DNA of 49,416 nucleotides from Clostridia bacterium (GCA_017394805.1 JAFPXC010000019.1:1-49416), one strand, 5' to 3'. Counted from the stretch's first letter, positions 17,674-27,000 are shown. The notes: a model not told the origin generated them from the letters alone. Numbers and translations: made by a program.

Positions 17674-20516
17674 CGTTTTCGATTGGCGGCAAGTGTCGCG
17701 GCAAACAACGCAATCAGGGGCGCCGCAGAGAGAAGCAAATTGCCCAATGGTAAGAGAAAACACAATACGTATAGGGCTTTTTGATACCGAATGAGGGTGC
17801 CGGAGGCGTAGCCCACGCCGCCCTCCCGATAGGAAGAGGGATAGACGGCGAGGTGAAGATACCCTTCGTCGCAATAGAAAAGCAACGTCAACGAACGGCC
17901 GTTCGCCCATCGGGCGAGGGCCGTTTTCGTATGCGGCAAGGCGAGGTCTTCCGCGACCAAACGGCTCCATTCGTCCAATAGTTCGGCCGAGTCGGCAAAG
18001 GCGTTCGCCACGTGTTCGACGGATATACTCGCTATTTCGACGGGGGTGCCGTAAACGTCGGCTATGCCGAGCGCGGCTTCCGCGTCTTGTGTCGGGGGCG
18101 GCAGACCGCGCACGAGTGCCGCCAGGGCCGAATAGGTGTCGCGCTCTTCCAACGTGAGGTACAACGCGTCGTTTGCGGACAGCGGCGCGTACCCGTTCGC
18201 CGTCACGGTGCGGTACGCCTCGGCGAACAGGCGATCGGCGGGGCTTGACGGACGAAGGAAACGCAGCCCTTGCGCGCATAGCGCCCGCCACGGTGCGTAT
18301 AGGCGATCCCCTATCGCTTCGGTGAAGGCTCGGCGGCGGGCGACGGCGGCGGGCGTCACCGCCAAAGCGTAGTCCGCGTCCGCGATTATATAATATTGCC
18401 ACAGCCATTCGTCCAATCGCTTGCGCTCGGCGGTCTTTTCTTCTGTCGACCGATCGTTCGCCAACGCCGCTTGGTAGGCGGCTTGGATTTGCGCGTCTTC
18501 GTAGCCGTCCGCGTTTTTTCGGCGCAGATTTTCGTAAGCGTAATCGGGGTTTATCTCGCCCGACAACAGCGCGAACAACAAGTATCGCTCTTCTTCCTCG
18601 CGTATCGTTCGTATGCACTTCGCGGGGTCGGCCGCTATCGCCCAACCGTCTACAATGCCGTACGAAATCTGCGTGACGGCGGGAGCAACGCCGTATTTCA
18701 GGCACGCGCCCCCTGCCGTCGTAAATAGAAGACTCAAAGAAAGAACCGCTATCACCTTGGCGGTCGGGCCGACGGCGGCCCTTCGTTTGGGGCGTAGCGG
18801 CGAAAGGCGCGAATACCGCCGTATGCGGGTTTTCCTTTTTCGGCGGCACCTATAGGTGCCGATGCCCCAATAATCGTGCAAAAATACGCACGCCGCGAGC
18901 ACCCCGCCGTAGAGCAAAAAGAGTTCGCGCGCGGCAAGCAAAGGTAAAACGTGCGTGAGGTAGCGGTTTGCCCATCTCGTGCGTTCGGCCTCTTCGGCGG
19001 TCGTCACGCCCACCGAGGGCGGGTACTCGTCTTTTCCCAAGGCTTGGCCGAGCAATCTTGCGCCTATGGCGCCGCCGTGCAGGTTGCCTTCGTAGAGGGC
19101 GCGGTCGTGCGCCGCCGCCGCTTGCAGAAAAGAACGGAACGCCCGTTCTTCGTATTCCGTGAGGTCACGACGGGGCGAAACTGCGGCATAGTAGTCGAAT
19201 AGGGGCTTTTCGGTCGGCGGCGTGTACCAGAATAATGCGCCCAAAGCGGTCGCCAATAGGTGCGAGAGGGGCGCGTCGGGCGCGTATGCGGGTGCGACGA
19301 GGGAAAGGGCGTCCTGCGTACTGCCCACCAAGTGCGCCAAAAAGTCCGAGATTCGGTCTGCGGAAAGGTCGAACCCCCGCGCGAAGGCGTTTATCGTCGC
19401 GGCCTCGTCGAACGCTTCCCCGAGGGCGAACGCGACGTCTTCGCGTAGCACGCCGCCCGACAGGCGTATGCGCAGATCGCCTTCCACGTGCAACCGAACG
19501 CCCCCAAGACGCAGACTGCGGCACAGGCTTTCGCCTGTTTCTTCCCCTAATAGAGCGCGAAAAAGGGCGTCGAGCGGCACGCCGCCCGCGCCCGATAATG
19601 CGCCGAGCGCACGCAAAAGCGTACTGTCGAAGAGGTCTGCGGCAATGGCCGCGAGCAGTGCGTGCACGTCGGTTTCTATTGCCTCTGACGTATCGGTTTG
19701 GCACGAATATCCCCCGTACGTACCCCCGTTTTCCGTTCCGTTCGCCCGTTCGGCGGCACCGCCAAGGCGAATGGTTTTGGCGGTGGCTCGCAAAGCGGCA
19801 AGTGCCTCCTCTATGGTGTAATTCGTGCCCATTCCGTGGTTGAACGCGGGCAAATACGCCGTCAATTCCTCTTCCGCGCGGTAGTAGCACGCCAATATGC
19901 CGAGCGCGACGTCCAACGAAAAGACGTAACCCTCGGCAAGCAGTCCGTTTTGGGCGTATTGCGCCCGACCGAAGAAGCCGCCCTCGACGTAGTCGCTCCC
20001 CTGCAACGTCGGCGCGAATCCATCGCCCACGGCTTTTCGCCCCGCATAGGGCAGGTTATATACGGTGCAAAGGCGTTCGATCTCCGTCGAGAGCGTGCGC
20101 ACCGTGCTTCGCCGACCGAAAATCATGCTTTCGCTTGCGAGATAGGCGTATTCGGGCACGAAATCGCGTTCTGTCGCCTGCGTCGCAAGAAACGCCGCAC
20201 AGCCGACGTCGATGGCCAAAACGACGAGTAGCACGAGGGCCGCCGTCGTCGCCGTCCGCCCCACGGCACGGGCTTTCGGACGGCGTATATGGGAGAGGGG
20301 CAGTTGCAAAAGCGCGTATATACATAGCGCGCCGCCCGTTATCCACAGGGGATAGGCGGCAGGTGTGAACGCCGCCGCAAGGCCCGTAGCCCCCCTTGAA
20401 AACGGCGCACGAGCGCCGAGGGCGGCCGAACAGGCCAGGGCAAACGCCGCCAACGTCGGCCACCCCGCTATGCGTAGCGCACGGCGTGCGTATTCAACCG
20501 ATTTTCCGTTCCGCAT
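17619..20516 (-). CDS. Large multi-pass membrane protein of unknown function
   Basis: This 965-residue protein matches no family I recognise. Hydrophobic helices lie near residues 15-35, 52-72, 88-112, 520-545, 588-610 and two near 925-955. This gives two large polar regions (about 115-515 and 615-920) that probably face outward. Both polar regions carry similar features. Each begins with an EYAYL/YRTI-type helix after a TM segment and has Ala-rich helices and a YYIIADADYAL or CYYRAEEEL segment, so the protein may be an ancient internal duplication. Arg/Lys-rich stretches follow the TM helices at 73-85 and 550-585. It lies behind the serS terminator on the same strand. Its 3' end overlaps the SDR gene by 55 bp on the opposite strand. 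Confidence 0.75.
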   Translation of the reverse strand: MRNGKSVEYARRALRIAGWPTLAAFALACSAALGARAPFSRGATGLAAAFTPAAYPLWITGGALCIYALLQLPLSHIRRPKARAVGRTATTAALVLLVVLAIDVGCAAFLATQATERDFVPEYAYLASESMIFGRRSTVRTLSTEIERLCTVYNLPYAGRKAVGDGFAPTLQGSDYVEGGFFGRAQYAQNGLLAEGYVFSLDVALGILACYYRAEEELTAYLPAFNHGMGTNYTIEEALAALRATAKTIRLGGAAERANGTENGGTYGGYSCQTDTSEAIETDVHALLAAIAADLFDSTLLRALGALSGAGGVPLDALFRALLGEETGESLCRSLRLGGVRLHVEGDLRIRLSGGVLREDVAFALGEAFDEAATINAFARGFDLSADRISDFLAHLVGSTQDALSLVAPAYAPDAPLSHLLATALGALFWYTPPTEKPLFDYYAAVSPRRDLTEYEERAFRSFLQAAAAHDRALYEGNLHGGAIGARLLGQALGKDEYPPSVGVTTAEEAERTRWANRYLTHVLPLLAARELFLLYGGVLAACVFLHDYWGIGTYRCRRKRKTRIRRYSRLSPLRPKRRAAVGPTAKVIAVLSLSLLFTTAGGACLKYGVAPAVTQISYGIVDGWAIAADPAKCIRTIREEEERYLLFALLSGEINPDYAYENLRRKNADGYEDAQIQAAYQAALANDRSTEEKTAERKRLDEWLWQYYIIADADYALAVTPAAVARRRAFTEAIGDRLYAPWRALCAQGLRFLRPSSPADRLFAEAYRTVTANGYAPLSANDALYLTLEERDTYSALAALVRGLPPPTQDAEAALGIADVYGTPVEIASISVEHVANAFADSAELLDEWSRLVAEDLALPHTKTALARWANGRSLTLLFYCDEGYLHLAVYPSSYREGGVGYASGTLIRYQKALYVLCFLLPLGNLLLSAAPLIALFAATLAANRKRHHPKRKIRPVSSDTAAR

Positions 20517-20568
20517 TATACCATTCTATGCCGAACGTGCGCTGGGCGTGTGTTCGACGAGAAACAAA

Positions 20569-20591
20569 AAACCGCCCCAAAGGGGCGGTTT
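20569..20591 (-). terminator. Terminator of serS
   Basis: A 10-bp perfect inverted repeat (AAACCGCCCC / GGGGCGGTTT) has a 3-nt loop. On the minus strand it is followed by a T-run and starts 18 bp after the serS stop. Confidence 0.9.
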
Positions 20592-20608
20592 GCCTTGCTT
20601 TCGGCGGA

Positions 20609-21892
20609 TTATTTGATGACTTCCAGCCCGCCCAGGAAGGGACGGAGCACTTCGGGCACGGTGATGGAGCCGTCCGCGTTTTGGTATTGCTCGACGATGG
20701 CGGGCAGTACGCGGCTGGTGGCTAAGCCCGAGCCGTTGAGGGTGTGTACGAAGGCGGGTTTGCCCGTCTTGCTGTCGCGGTACTTGGTATTGTTGCGGCG
20801 TGCCTGGTAGTCGTTGGCGTTGGACACCGAACTGACCTCTTTGTAGATGCCCATAGAGGGGATCCATACCTCGATGTCGTAGGTACGGGCCATGCTGGCG
20901 CTGCAATCACCCGCCGCAAGTTTGCTCAGGCGGAAGTGCAAGCCCAATTTTTCCATCAGGCGGCAGGCCTTGCCCACCAACTCTTCGAACGCCTCGGCGC
21001 TGTGGTCGGGGTGCGCGTATTGCACCATCTCCACCTTGTTGAATTGGTGACCGCGGATCATGCCGCGTTCTTCGGCGCGATAGGTGCCCGCCTCTTTGCG
21101 GTAGCAGGGTGTGTAGGCGAAGAACTTGAGGGGCAGTTGCGCTTCGTCCAAAATCTCGCCCGCGTACATATTGACCAACGCCGTTTCGGCGGTGGGCAGC
21201 ATGAAGTGACCCTTCTTCTTGTCGTCCTCGGGCTCTTTGATCCAATACACTTCGTCCGCGAATTTGGGGAATTGTCCCGCGCCGAAGCCGCAGTTGTAGC
21301 CGAGCATATGCGGGGGCAGGATCATCTCGTACCCGTCTTTGAGGTGTTCGCTGATGAAGAAGTTGAGCAACGCCCATTCGAGTTGGGCGCCCACGCCACG
21401 GTAGAGCCAATAGCCGTTGCCCGCCAACTTGACGCCGCGCTCGTAGTCGATAAGCCCCAATTTGGTGCAGAGGTCGACGTGATTTTTGAATTCGAAATCG
21501 TATTGCGGTTTCTCGCCGAACACTTTGACGACCGCATTATTCTCTTTCTCGCCGGGCAGAAGGTCGTCGTCGGGCATATTGGGCAGGGCCGCGACGAAAT
21601 TGAAGATCTTGTCGGCCAATTCGCCGATCTCTTTGTCGTCCGCGGCGATTTGCTCGCCCAAAGCGCGCATTTCTTCAAAGATGGGCGCTACGTCGCCGCC
21701 CTCTTTTTTGATGCGCGGGATCTGCGCCGAAACGCTGTTGCGGCGGGCTTTCTTTTGCTCGACCTCGGTCATTTTGGCGCGGCGCTCCGCGTCCCAAGCG
21801 AGCAGTTCGCCGAAATCGACGACGCAGCCTTTCTTTGCCAATGCGTCCGCTACCTTTTGGGGATTTGTACGAATGAGATTAATGTCTAACAT
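20609..21892 (-). CDS. serS: Seryl-tRNA synthetase
   Basis: This 427-residue class II synthetase charges tRNA-Ser. The N-terminal arm (about 1-105) is the long antiparallel coiled coil that grips the tRNA extra arm, with a KARRNSVSAQIPRIK segment. The catalytic core has motif 2 in FAYTPCYRKEAGTYRAEERG and motif 3 near the C-terminus in SGLATSRVLPAIVEQYQ. Length is normal. The frame opens 9 codons earlier, but ATG 21892 is preceded by AGAGGT and gives the standard MLDINLIRTNP start. No T-box leader is visible. The promoter lies just inside the edge of the repeat array region. Confidence 0.97.
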   Translation of the reverse strand: MLDINLIRTNPQKVADALAKKGCVVDFGELLAWDAERRAKMTEVEQKKARRNSVSAQIPRIKKEGGDVAPIFEEMRALGEQIAADDKEIGELADKIFNFVAALPNMPDDDLLPGEKENNAVVKVFGEKPQYDFEFKNHVDLCTKLGLIDYERGVKLAGNGYWLYRGVGAQLEWALLNFFISEHLKDGYEMILPPHMLGYNCGFGAGQFPKFADEVYWIKEPEDDKKKGHFMLPTAETALVNMYAGEILDEAQLPLKFFAYTPCYRKEAGTYRAEERGMIRGHQFNKVEMVQYAHPDHSAEAFEELVGKACRLMEKLGLHFRLSKLAAGDCSASMARTYDIEVWIPSMGIYKEVSSVSNANDYQARRNNTKYRDSKTGKPAFVHTLNGSGLATSRVLPAIVEQYQNADGSITVPEVLRPFLGGLEVIK

Positions 21893-21945
21893 AATGATAC
21901 CTCTTTTGTCGCGCGGCAAGGCCGTCGACCTATATTTGCATACCC

Positions 21946-21975
21946 ATTATATCGCGCCCGCGCACGTTTAGGCAA
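21946..21975 (-). promoter_or_regulatory. serS promoter
   Basis: On the minus strand TTGCCT (21970-21975) and TATAAT (21946-21951) are 18 bp apart. The first copy of the 16-bp array repeat begins about 59 bp further upstream. Confidence 0.6.
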
Positions 21976-22033
21976 CTCTTTACGCCCAAAAAGTGAAAGA
22001 CCGAGGTGCGTGGCGGCGAAGAAGCGCAAAAGA

Positions 22034-22756
22034 ATACAAAACGTATAGTTTCTTTTCGACTGCGAAGCGAGAATGGTACGAACGGCAAGAAAATATACAA
22101 AACGTATAGCCATTTACCCAGAGAAAATGTACAAAACGTATAGAATGTGTCCTCAAAGACATATACAAAACGTATAGAAACGACAAAGTGACGGGCTTGT
22201 CGTCGAATGGTATATACGAAATGCACAGCGGTGCGGCGCTGAAAAGTATACAAAACGTATAGAGTAAAGAAAGACGAGCACCCGGTCAAAAAAGGCGGAT
22301 CGCATTCGTCCGCGCATATACAAAACGTATAGAAAACTGCGCCGCAAAGGTAAAACTATACAAAACATACAGCAACTTTTGCTCGAAAATATATACAAAA
22401 TGTATAGAAACACAGCTCGACCGGGCGTTTGTCCCGTTGGATATATACAAAACGTATAGTCAAAGATCGCCACGTTCCGCAGACGGAATATACAAAACGT
22501 ATAGCGGTATTTTGGTGTCGTTCGTTCATAAAATGAATGGCCGTATTTTGTCGTCGAGCCTATACAATGCAAATGGATAATTATCTTTCCGTGCCTATAC
22601 AAAATGTATAGGAAGCGAAATCGAGCCAACGAAGGAACACGGTTCGGCGGCGAATAAATACAAAACGTATAGTTCCATACGCGCTTCAACGCGGTACGCA
22701 TCGCATAGTTTCGCAAAGAATATACGCTACTCGCCTAAAACTATACGATTTGTACA
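22034..22756. repeat. Array of 16-bp near-palindromic repeats, consensus TATACAAAACGTATAG
   Basis: Thirteen recognisable direct copies (15-bp core ATACAAAACGTATAG) start at 22034, 22095, 22129, 22163, 22214 (degenerate), 22248, 22318, 22358, 22393, 22445, 22490, 22597 and 22658. A very weak one lies at 22562. Arms TATAC and GTATA are complementary around AAAAC, so each copy is itself a 5-bp dyad. Variants are mostly C-to-T at the CG, or compensated. A reverse-oriented copy (14 of 16 matches) sits at 22741-22756. Start-to-start distances are 61, 34, 34, 51, 34, 70, 40, 35, 52, 45, 107 and 61 bp. Most are not multiples of three, so this is not a coding repeat. Spacers are all different. It fills the non-coding space between the divergent serS and nucleotidase-kinase promoters. 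It is not a conventional CRISPR: repeats are short, spacing varies and no cas genes are present. Confidence 0.9.
22054..22693. other. Series of unique short hairpins, one in most gaps of the repeat array
   Basis: The gaps between repeats carry unrelated sequences that nearly all form a small stem. Examples are TTCG/CGAA (22055-22066), CATTT/AAATG (22111-22129), ATGTGTC/GACATAT with one G-U (22145-22164), ACGACAA/TTGTCGT (22180-22203), CAGCG/CGCTG (22226-22241) and GCGGA/TCCGC (22295-22313). Further ones are AGCAA/TTGCT (22371-22383), CGGG/CCCG (22422-22436), TTCCG/CGGAA (22475-22488), CGTTCAT/ATGAATG with one G-U (22523-22539), GATAATTATC (22576-22585), CGAGCC/GGTTCG with one G-U (22622-22646) and CGCG/CGCG (22680-22693). 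Only the gap 22333-22357 is weak. Stems differ in sequence but agree in position, which suggests selection on structure. Confidence 0.75.
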
Positions 22757-22815
22757 TTCATTGGTACGCTTTGGCATTTTTGTCTTGTGCTGTCCCGTTT
22801 TTCGGACAAAATAGA

Positions 22816-22845
22816 TTGAAACGCCCTACTTGTGAATGATACAAT
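22816..22845 (+). promoter_or_regulatory. Promoter of the nucleotidase-guanylate kinase fusion gene
   Basis: TTGAAA (22816-22821) and TACAAT (22840-22845) are 18 bp apart, 30 bp before the ATG. It lies downstream of the repeat array, so the array would not be in the leader of this transcript. Confidence 0.6.
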
Positions 22846-22875
22846 GGGAACGGAATACTTCAAACAGAGGAAGCT

Positions 22876-23979
22876 ATGAGAAAATACCGCTTGAAAATCG
22901 GCTTGGACGTCGACGATACCTTGTACGAATGCAACGCCTATGCGTTGGAATTGTTGCGCCGCGAAAAAGGGGACGATCCCCGCCTTGACCTCAACCAAAT
23001 CGGGGCGTGGGGCCAAACGGGCGGCGTGTTGGACGAGCGACTCAAATATTTCGGCAATCCCGACTTCGTGCGCGCGCAACCCCTCTATAGAGGCGCGCAA
23101 GCGTTCGTCGCCGCATTGGCGGAGTTTTGCGACGTGTTTTTCATCACGTCGGTGCCGCCCGCTTGCATGAGCGCCCGCGCCGAGCGGCTTTTGGCCGATT
23201 TCCCCGAAGTGCCCGTCGAGAATATCCTGATCGGCACGCGCAAAGATATCGTCAATCTGGACGTGTTGCTGGACGACGGCGCGCACAACGTCACGGCCTC
23301 GCGCGCCACCTATCCCGTTCTGTTGCGCCGACCGTGGAACAAGGATCTGTCCGGGTTGCTGTCCGTCAACGGGTACGACGATTTTTTGCATTTGGTCGAG
23401 ACGATCGCCGGCTCGTTCGTCGAGAAAAAGCCCGATTTGCGCACGGGCGGCGTGCTGTGCCTGGTGGGCCCGACGGGTACGGGCAAGACCGCGCTTGCCG
23501 CCGCACTCACCCGCGACGCCCGCTTCTACAAGCCCGTCACGACTACCACCCGTCCCCGCTTGCCCAAGGAGGCCGAGGGCCAGTACCGTTTTGTGGACGA
23601 AGCCGTGTTTCTTGCCGAGCGCGAGGCGGGGCATTTTCTCGAAACGACGGTATACGGTACCCACTTTTTCGGTACCACGGCGTCCGAATTTGCGGCGGTG
23701 GACGAGGGGCGTATCGCCGTGTTGCCCATCGACATCTGCGGCGCCGTCACGATGAAAAACCGCTTCCGCGGGCGCACACTTTTGGCGTTTACCACGGCCG
23801 AGAAGCGGCATATTCTGGCCAACGTCCTCTCTCGCGCCACGTCGGACGAGGAGAAGATCAACCGCTTGATGAGTCTTGACCTCGAACTTCGCAATATGGA
23901 ACTTTGCGACTTCGTCGTCAATGCGGACGAGGGCATCGACCAAGCAGTCCAATCTATTTATGCGCGTCTTGGGCTGTAG
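22876..23979 (+). CDS. Fusion of a HAD-type 5'-nucleotidase and a guanylate-kinase-like domain
   Basis: This 367-residue protein has two catalytic-looking halves. Residues 1-175 resemble the 5'(3')-deoxyribonucleotidase (NT5C) branch of the HAD superfamily: motif I DVDDT (Asp11, Asp13), motif II around Thr91 in FFITSVPP, and the C-terminal acidic motif LLDDGAHN (131-138). Residues 190-367 resemble guanylate kinase, with P-loop GPTGTGKT (198-205), TTTTRPRLPKEAEG for substrate binding (222-235), a YRFVDEAVF strand and a GHFLETTVYGTHFFGT region. The first half would remove a phosphate from a nucleoside monophosphate and the second would add one from ATP, so a damage-control or signalling role on a modified nucleotide is possible (inference). 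A housekeeping gmk would normally be a separate gene of about 200 residues. AGGAAG precedes the ATG. Confidence 0.8.
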   Translation: MRKYRLKIGLDVDDTLYECNAYALELLRREKGDDPRLDLNQIGAWGQTGGVLDERLKYFGNPDFVRAQPLYRGAQAFVAALAEFCDVFFITSVPPACMSARAERLLADFPEVPVENILIGTRKDIVNLDVLLDDGAHNVTASRATYPVLLRRPWNKDLSGLLSVNGYDDFLHLVETIAGSFVEKKPDLRTGGVLCLVGPTGTGKTALAAALTRDARFYKPVTTTTRPRLPKEAEGQYRFVDEAVFLAEREAGHFLETTVYGTHFFGTTASEFAAVDEGRIAVLPIDICGAVTMKNRFRGRTLLAFTTAEKRHILANVLSRATSDEEKINRLMSLDLELRNMELCDFVVNADEGIDQAVQSIYARLGL

Positions 23980-24058
23980 TCTGCCGTTCGGCCGTCCGCT
24001 CGTCGTCGTTTGCTCGCCGACGGAGTCTTCGGCGTTCGACCTCATTTATAATAAAAAA

Positions 24059-24084
24059 CGTCGGGAGTTCGTTCGCTCCCGACG
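24059..24084. terminator. Bidirectional terminator between the fusion gene and the RyR channel gene
   Basis: A 9-bp perfect stem CGTCGGGAG / CTCCCGACG has an 8-nt loop, with T5 to the right and A6 to the left. It serves both convergent genes. Confidence 0.9.
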
Positions 24085-24099
24085 CTTTTTCGTCATCCG

Positions 24100-27000
24100 T
24101 TATTCGGTCGGTTTGCCGTATTTCCACGCCATCAAAACGTTGGACAGGTCGTAAAGGACGGTATCTTCCTTTACGTAGGCGTAGGGCAGGATGCAGCCGT
24201 GCTGGTAGACCAATTCGAACTTCTCTTTTTGTCCGCTGTATACCCACCCGTTGGCGATATGGAATCGAGTCCAGCGTTGATGCTCGAGCGACGCAAGCTG
24301 CGCGTATCGCGCGAGTTTTTCGCCGTCGGGCAAGGCTTCATCGTTCAAGCGGAAGCAATCGGCCAGCAGATAGTGGTACAAGTCGCAATTCAAAGCGACC
24401 ATGGCGTTGGATTCTTTTCGCCACAGATCAAGCACGAGATACTTGAGTCGTTGGTCCAGATTGTCGACGTATCCGGGCAAGGCGTTGACGCGGGCGGTGT
24501 ATTTGGATATCCACAACAACATTCTCGCCGTCGATTCCTCGGTGGTGGCGGCGATATCCGCGGGCATCGCCGTCTTTCGGAGCGTGGCGTTACGGGCGCT
24601 TGCGTCGTCCATAGCCGCGGCCTCCGCCGTCATGGCGGTCACATAAACGCCCGCGTCGTTCTTTTCTTCCGTCCGAGCCCGCGCTATGGTGTGATAGAAG
24701 TGCGTATTGAACGAATCGATCTTGCGTTGCGCCGTATCCTTTTCTGTTTTGGGCAGGCCGTTTCGATCTTTTTGCGTTCGCACGGCCGTGCCGTCGGCGT
24801 CCGCTATGTTCGCGCGTATGCACCAATCCGCAAAGTCGTCCTTTTGGTCGTAATCGGCTATTTCCTCGTATTGGTTGTGGAAGGCGATGGGCTCGCTGAA
24901 GACGATCGTATTTTTGGCGGAATACAGACGGTCGTTGTTGCCGATGATATGCAGTCGCAAGATCTCGCCCGCGTTCCGCTTGGCGTCCTCGATAGACACG
25001 GTGTATTTGTCGATCCATTTCCCGCCGCCCGAAGACAAAAGGTCGTTGTTGGTGTTGTCCCAAATGACGACGAACACGTCCATGGGGCGTTGCGGTTGCA
25101 GAAGAGACGTGTTGACGATTTTTTGGGTAATGGCGTTGGCCATACGCACGTTGGCGTAGTCGTCGCCCGTCGCCACGAAGACGAAGTCGGGACGCGTGGC
25201 GCCGCCCTCGTCGTCAAAAGCGCGCAAGAAGTCGAGGTCTTGGCAGTTTTCGGCGTGGAAATTCAATATGGGATATTTCATCTCTTTTGCCAAGTCTTCG
25301 TGACGCACCGAGGACGGGACGGGCGTTTTCCCGTTGGCTTTCTCTCCCTTGACGAATTCCGTCTGCAACTGGCTGATTTGGTCGTGCAAATTTGTGTTCT
25401 TCCTGCCGCGATACGGCGTAGACGATCCGTTCTCTCCCACGAAAGACACCAGGCAATAGGGGCGTTCGTTCGCGACGCATTTGCCGATCCTATCGGCGTC
25501 CAAATCGTAGATATGCGCCGTATAGCGATTGGCCTCGAACCGCTCGTCCACATAGGCCGCGTGCGAATACATAGCCATCGTTGCGGCAAGGCCCGTGCCG
25601 CCGAAGCCCAGGCTCATCACGGTGACGTCGCGGTCGGGGCGTGCGAAAATGGTCTTCAATAAATGCGTGGACTTTTCTACGATCGCTTTTGCGATGACGT
25701 CCGGCTCGTTCCACACCGACACGATGAATCTCCGCGCAAAGGCCTCGGTCACGACTTTGGCGACTTTATCGACCATCTTCCATTTGGCCTTGTCCACGCC
25801 GTTTTTTAATTGCTCCTGTTCTTCTTTTTGCGCCAGCATAAACCGCTTGACGTCCTCAACCTCGGCCGAGAAGAAATCGGCCGCTTTCTTGAACGGGGGG
25901 GTGGCGTTCTTGAGAAAATTTTTGGCGCTCGGCGATACCGACAGCAGGTAGGATTCCACTTCTTCACTTTCGCCCGAACGCTCGTTCGCGTGCAATTTTT
26001 GCAGTTTTTTATAATAGTCCACCCTCAATTCGCGCAGTTTGTAGTCGTATGCGGCGTAGTTGATCTGGCGATTGGTGAGGATATAGTAGGAAATGCGCAT
26101 TCCGTCGTTTTTGTCCGCTTGGATGCGGCAGTCGATATCCGCGAAGACCATCGCCATATTCCGCTCCTCGTTGGGCAGATAATCGTCCGAATCGAACGCA
26201 AACACGCAAAACTCGTTGTCGCACGAAAGGTAATTATGATTGTTAAGGCACATGATATCCGCAATGGACACCGTTTTTTTCTTTTGCTTCGTGAAAAGGC
26301 GCGTGATGAACAGACGGCGTTTGCTGGTCTCGGCCGAATAGGAGACGTACAAGAAGCCGTTGGCCATCACCTCGCGGCAGAGCTCGTCGCGGCGGTCAAA
26401 CGGTTTCGGCGTGGGTATAGCGAACACGACGACGCACTTGGTCTTGTTCGCTTTCTCCTTTTTCTTTTCGTCGTTCTTCTCTTTCGCGTCTTGTTTTGCG
26501 TCCTCTTCCTCGTCCTCGCCTCCGTTATACTTGACGATGTCTTTCGCCAATAGCAGCGTTTCGTTGTTCAGTGCGGTGAAAACGTAGATATTCTTGCCGT
26601 TTTCTTTGCGGAAGCGAAGCATGAGGTAAGAATAAAATTCATAGTTGGCCGAAGACGATAATATGCCGAAGAACATCAATGCCGCATAGAGGGCGCTGCC
26701 ATAATAAACGCAGATAAAGCCGTGAGACAACCCTTCGGCGGTCGCGTCCGCACCGTTGAACGTAAGGTGTCCCATTCCGTTGAACAGTCCGTGGAAAGTA
26801 AAGGCAATAGCTTTTGCGTATGAAATATCGTGTGCGCCTGCATAGCAGTATAGAAACACGTTCAGTGCGGCGCAAATCGCGATGGCGCAACCGATAAACC
26901 CGATTTCTATCAGCCATCTGCGGTGGGAGAATCGCCTGCGGCAATAGAAATACAGTGCCATTGAGCCCACGAAAAGCGCGGCAACGATGAACAGCGCGAG

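Noticed and set aside
17759..17776. ACAATACGTATAGG near the 3' end of the 965-aa gene resembles half of the array repeat.
   Set aside because: It is inside a coding sequence, is a single partial match, and lacks the AAAAC centre.
22034..22672. CRISPR array.
   Set aside because: The repeat is only 16 bp, spacers vary from about 18 to 90 bp and are themselves palindromic, and no cas gene lies in the window.
22153..22716. A 187-codon minus-strand frame across the array with repeated YTFCIY/LYVLY peptides.
   Set aside because: The repeats fall in all frames because their spacing is not a multiple of three, and there is no ribosome binding site; the frame is a by-product of the DNA repeat.
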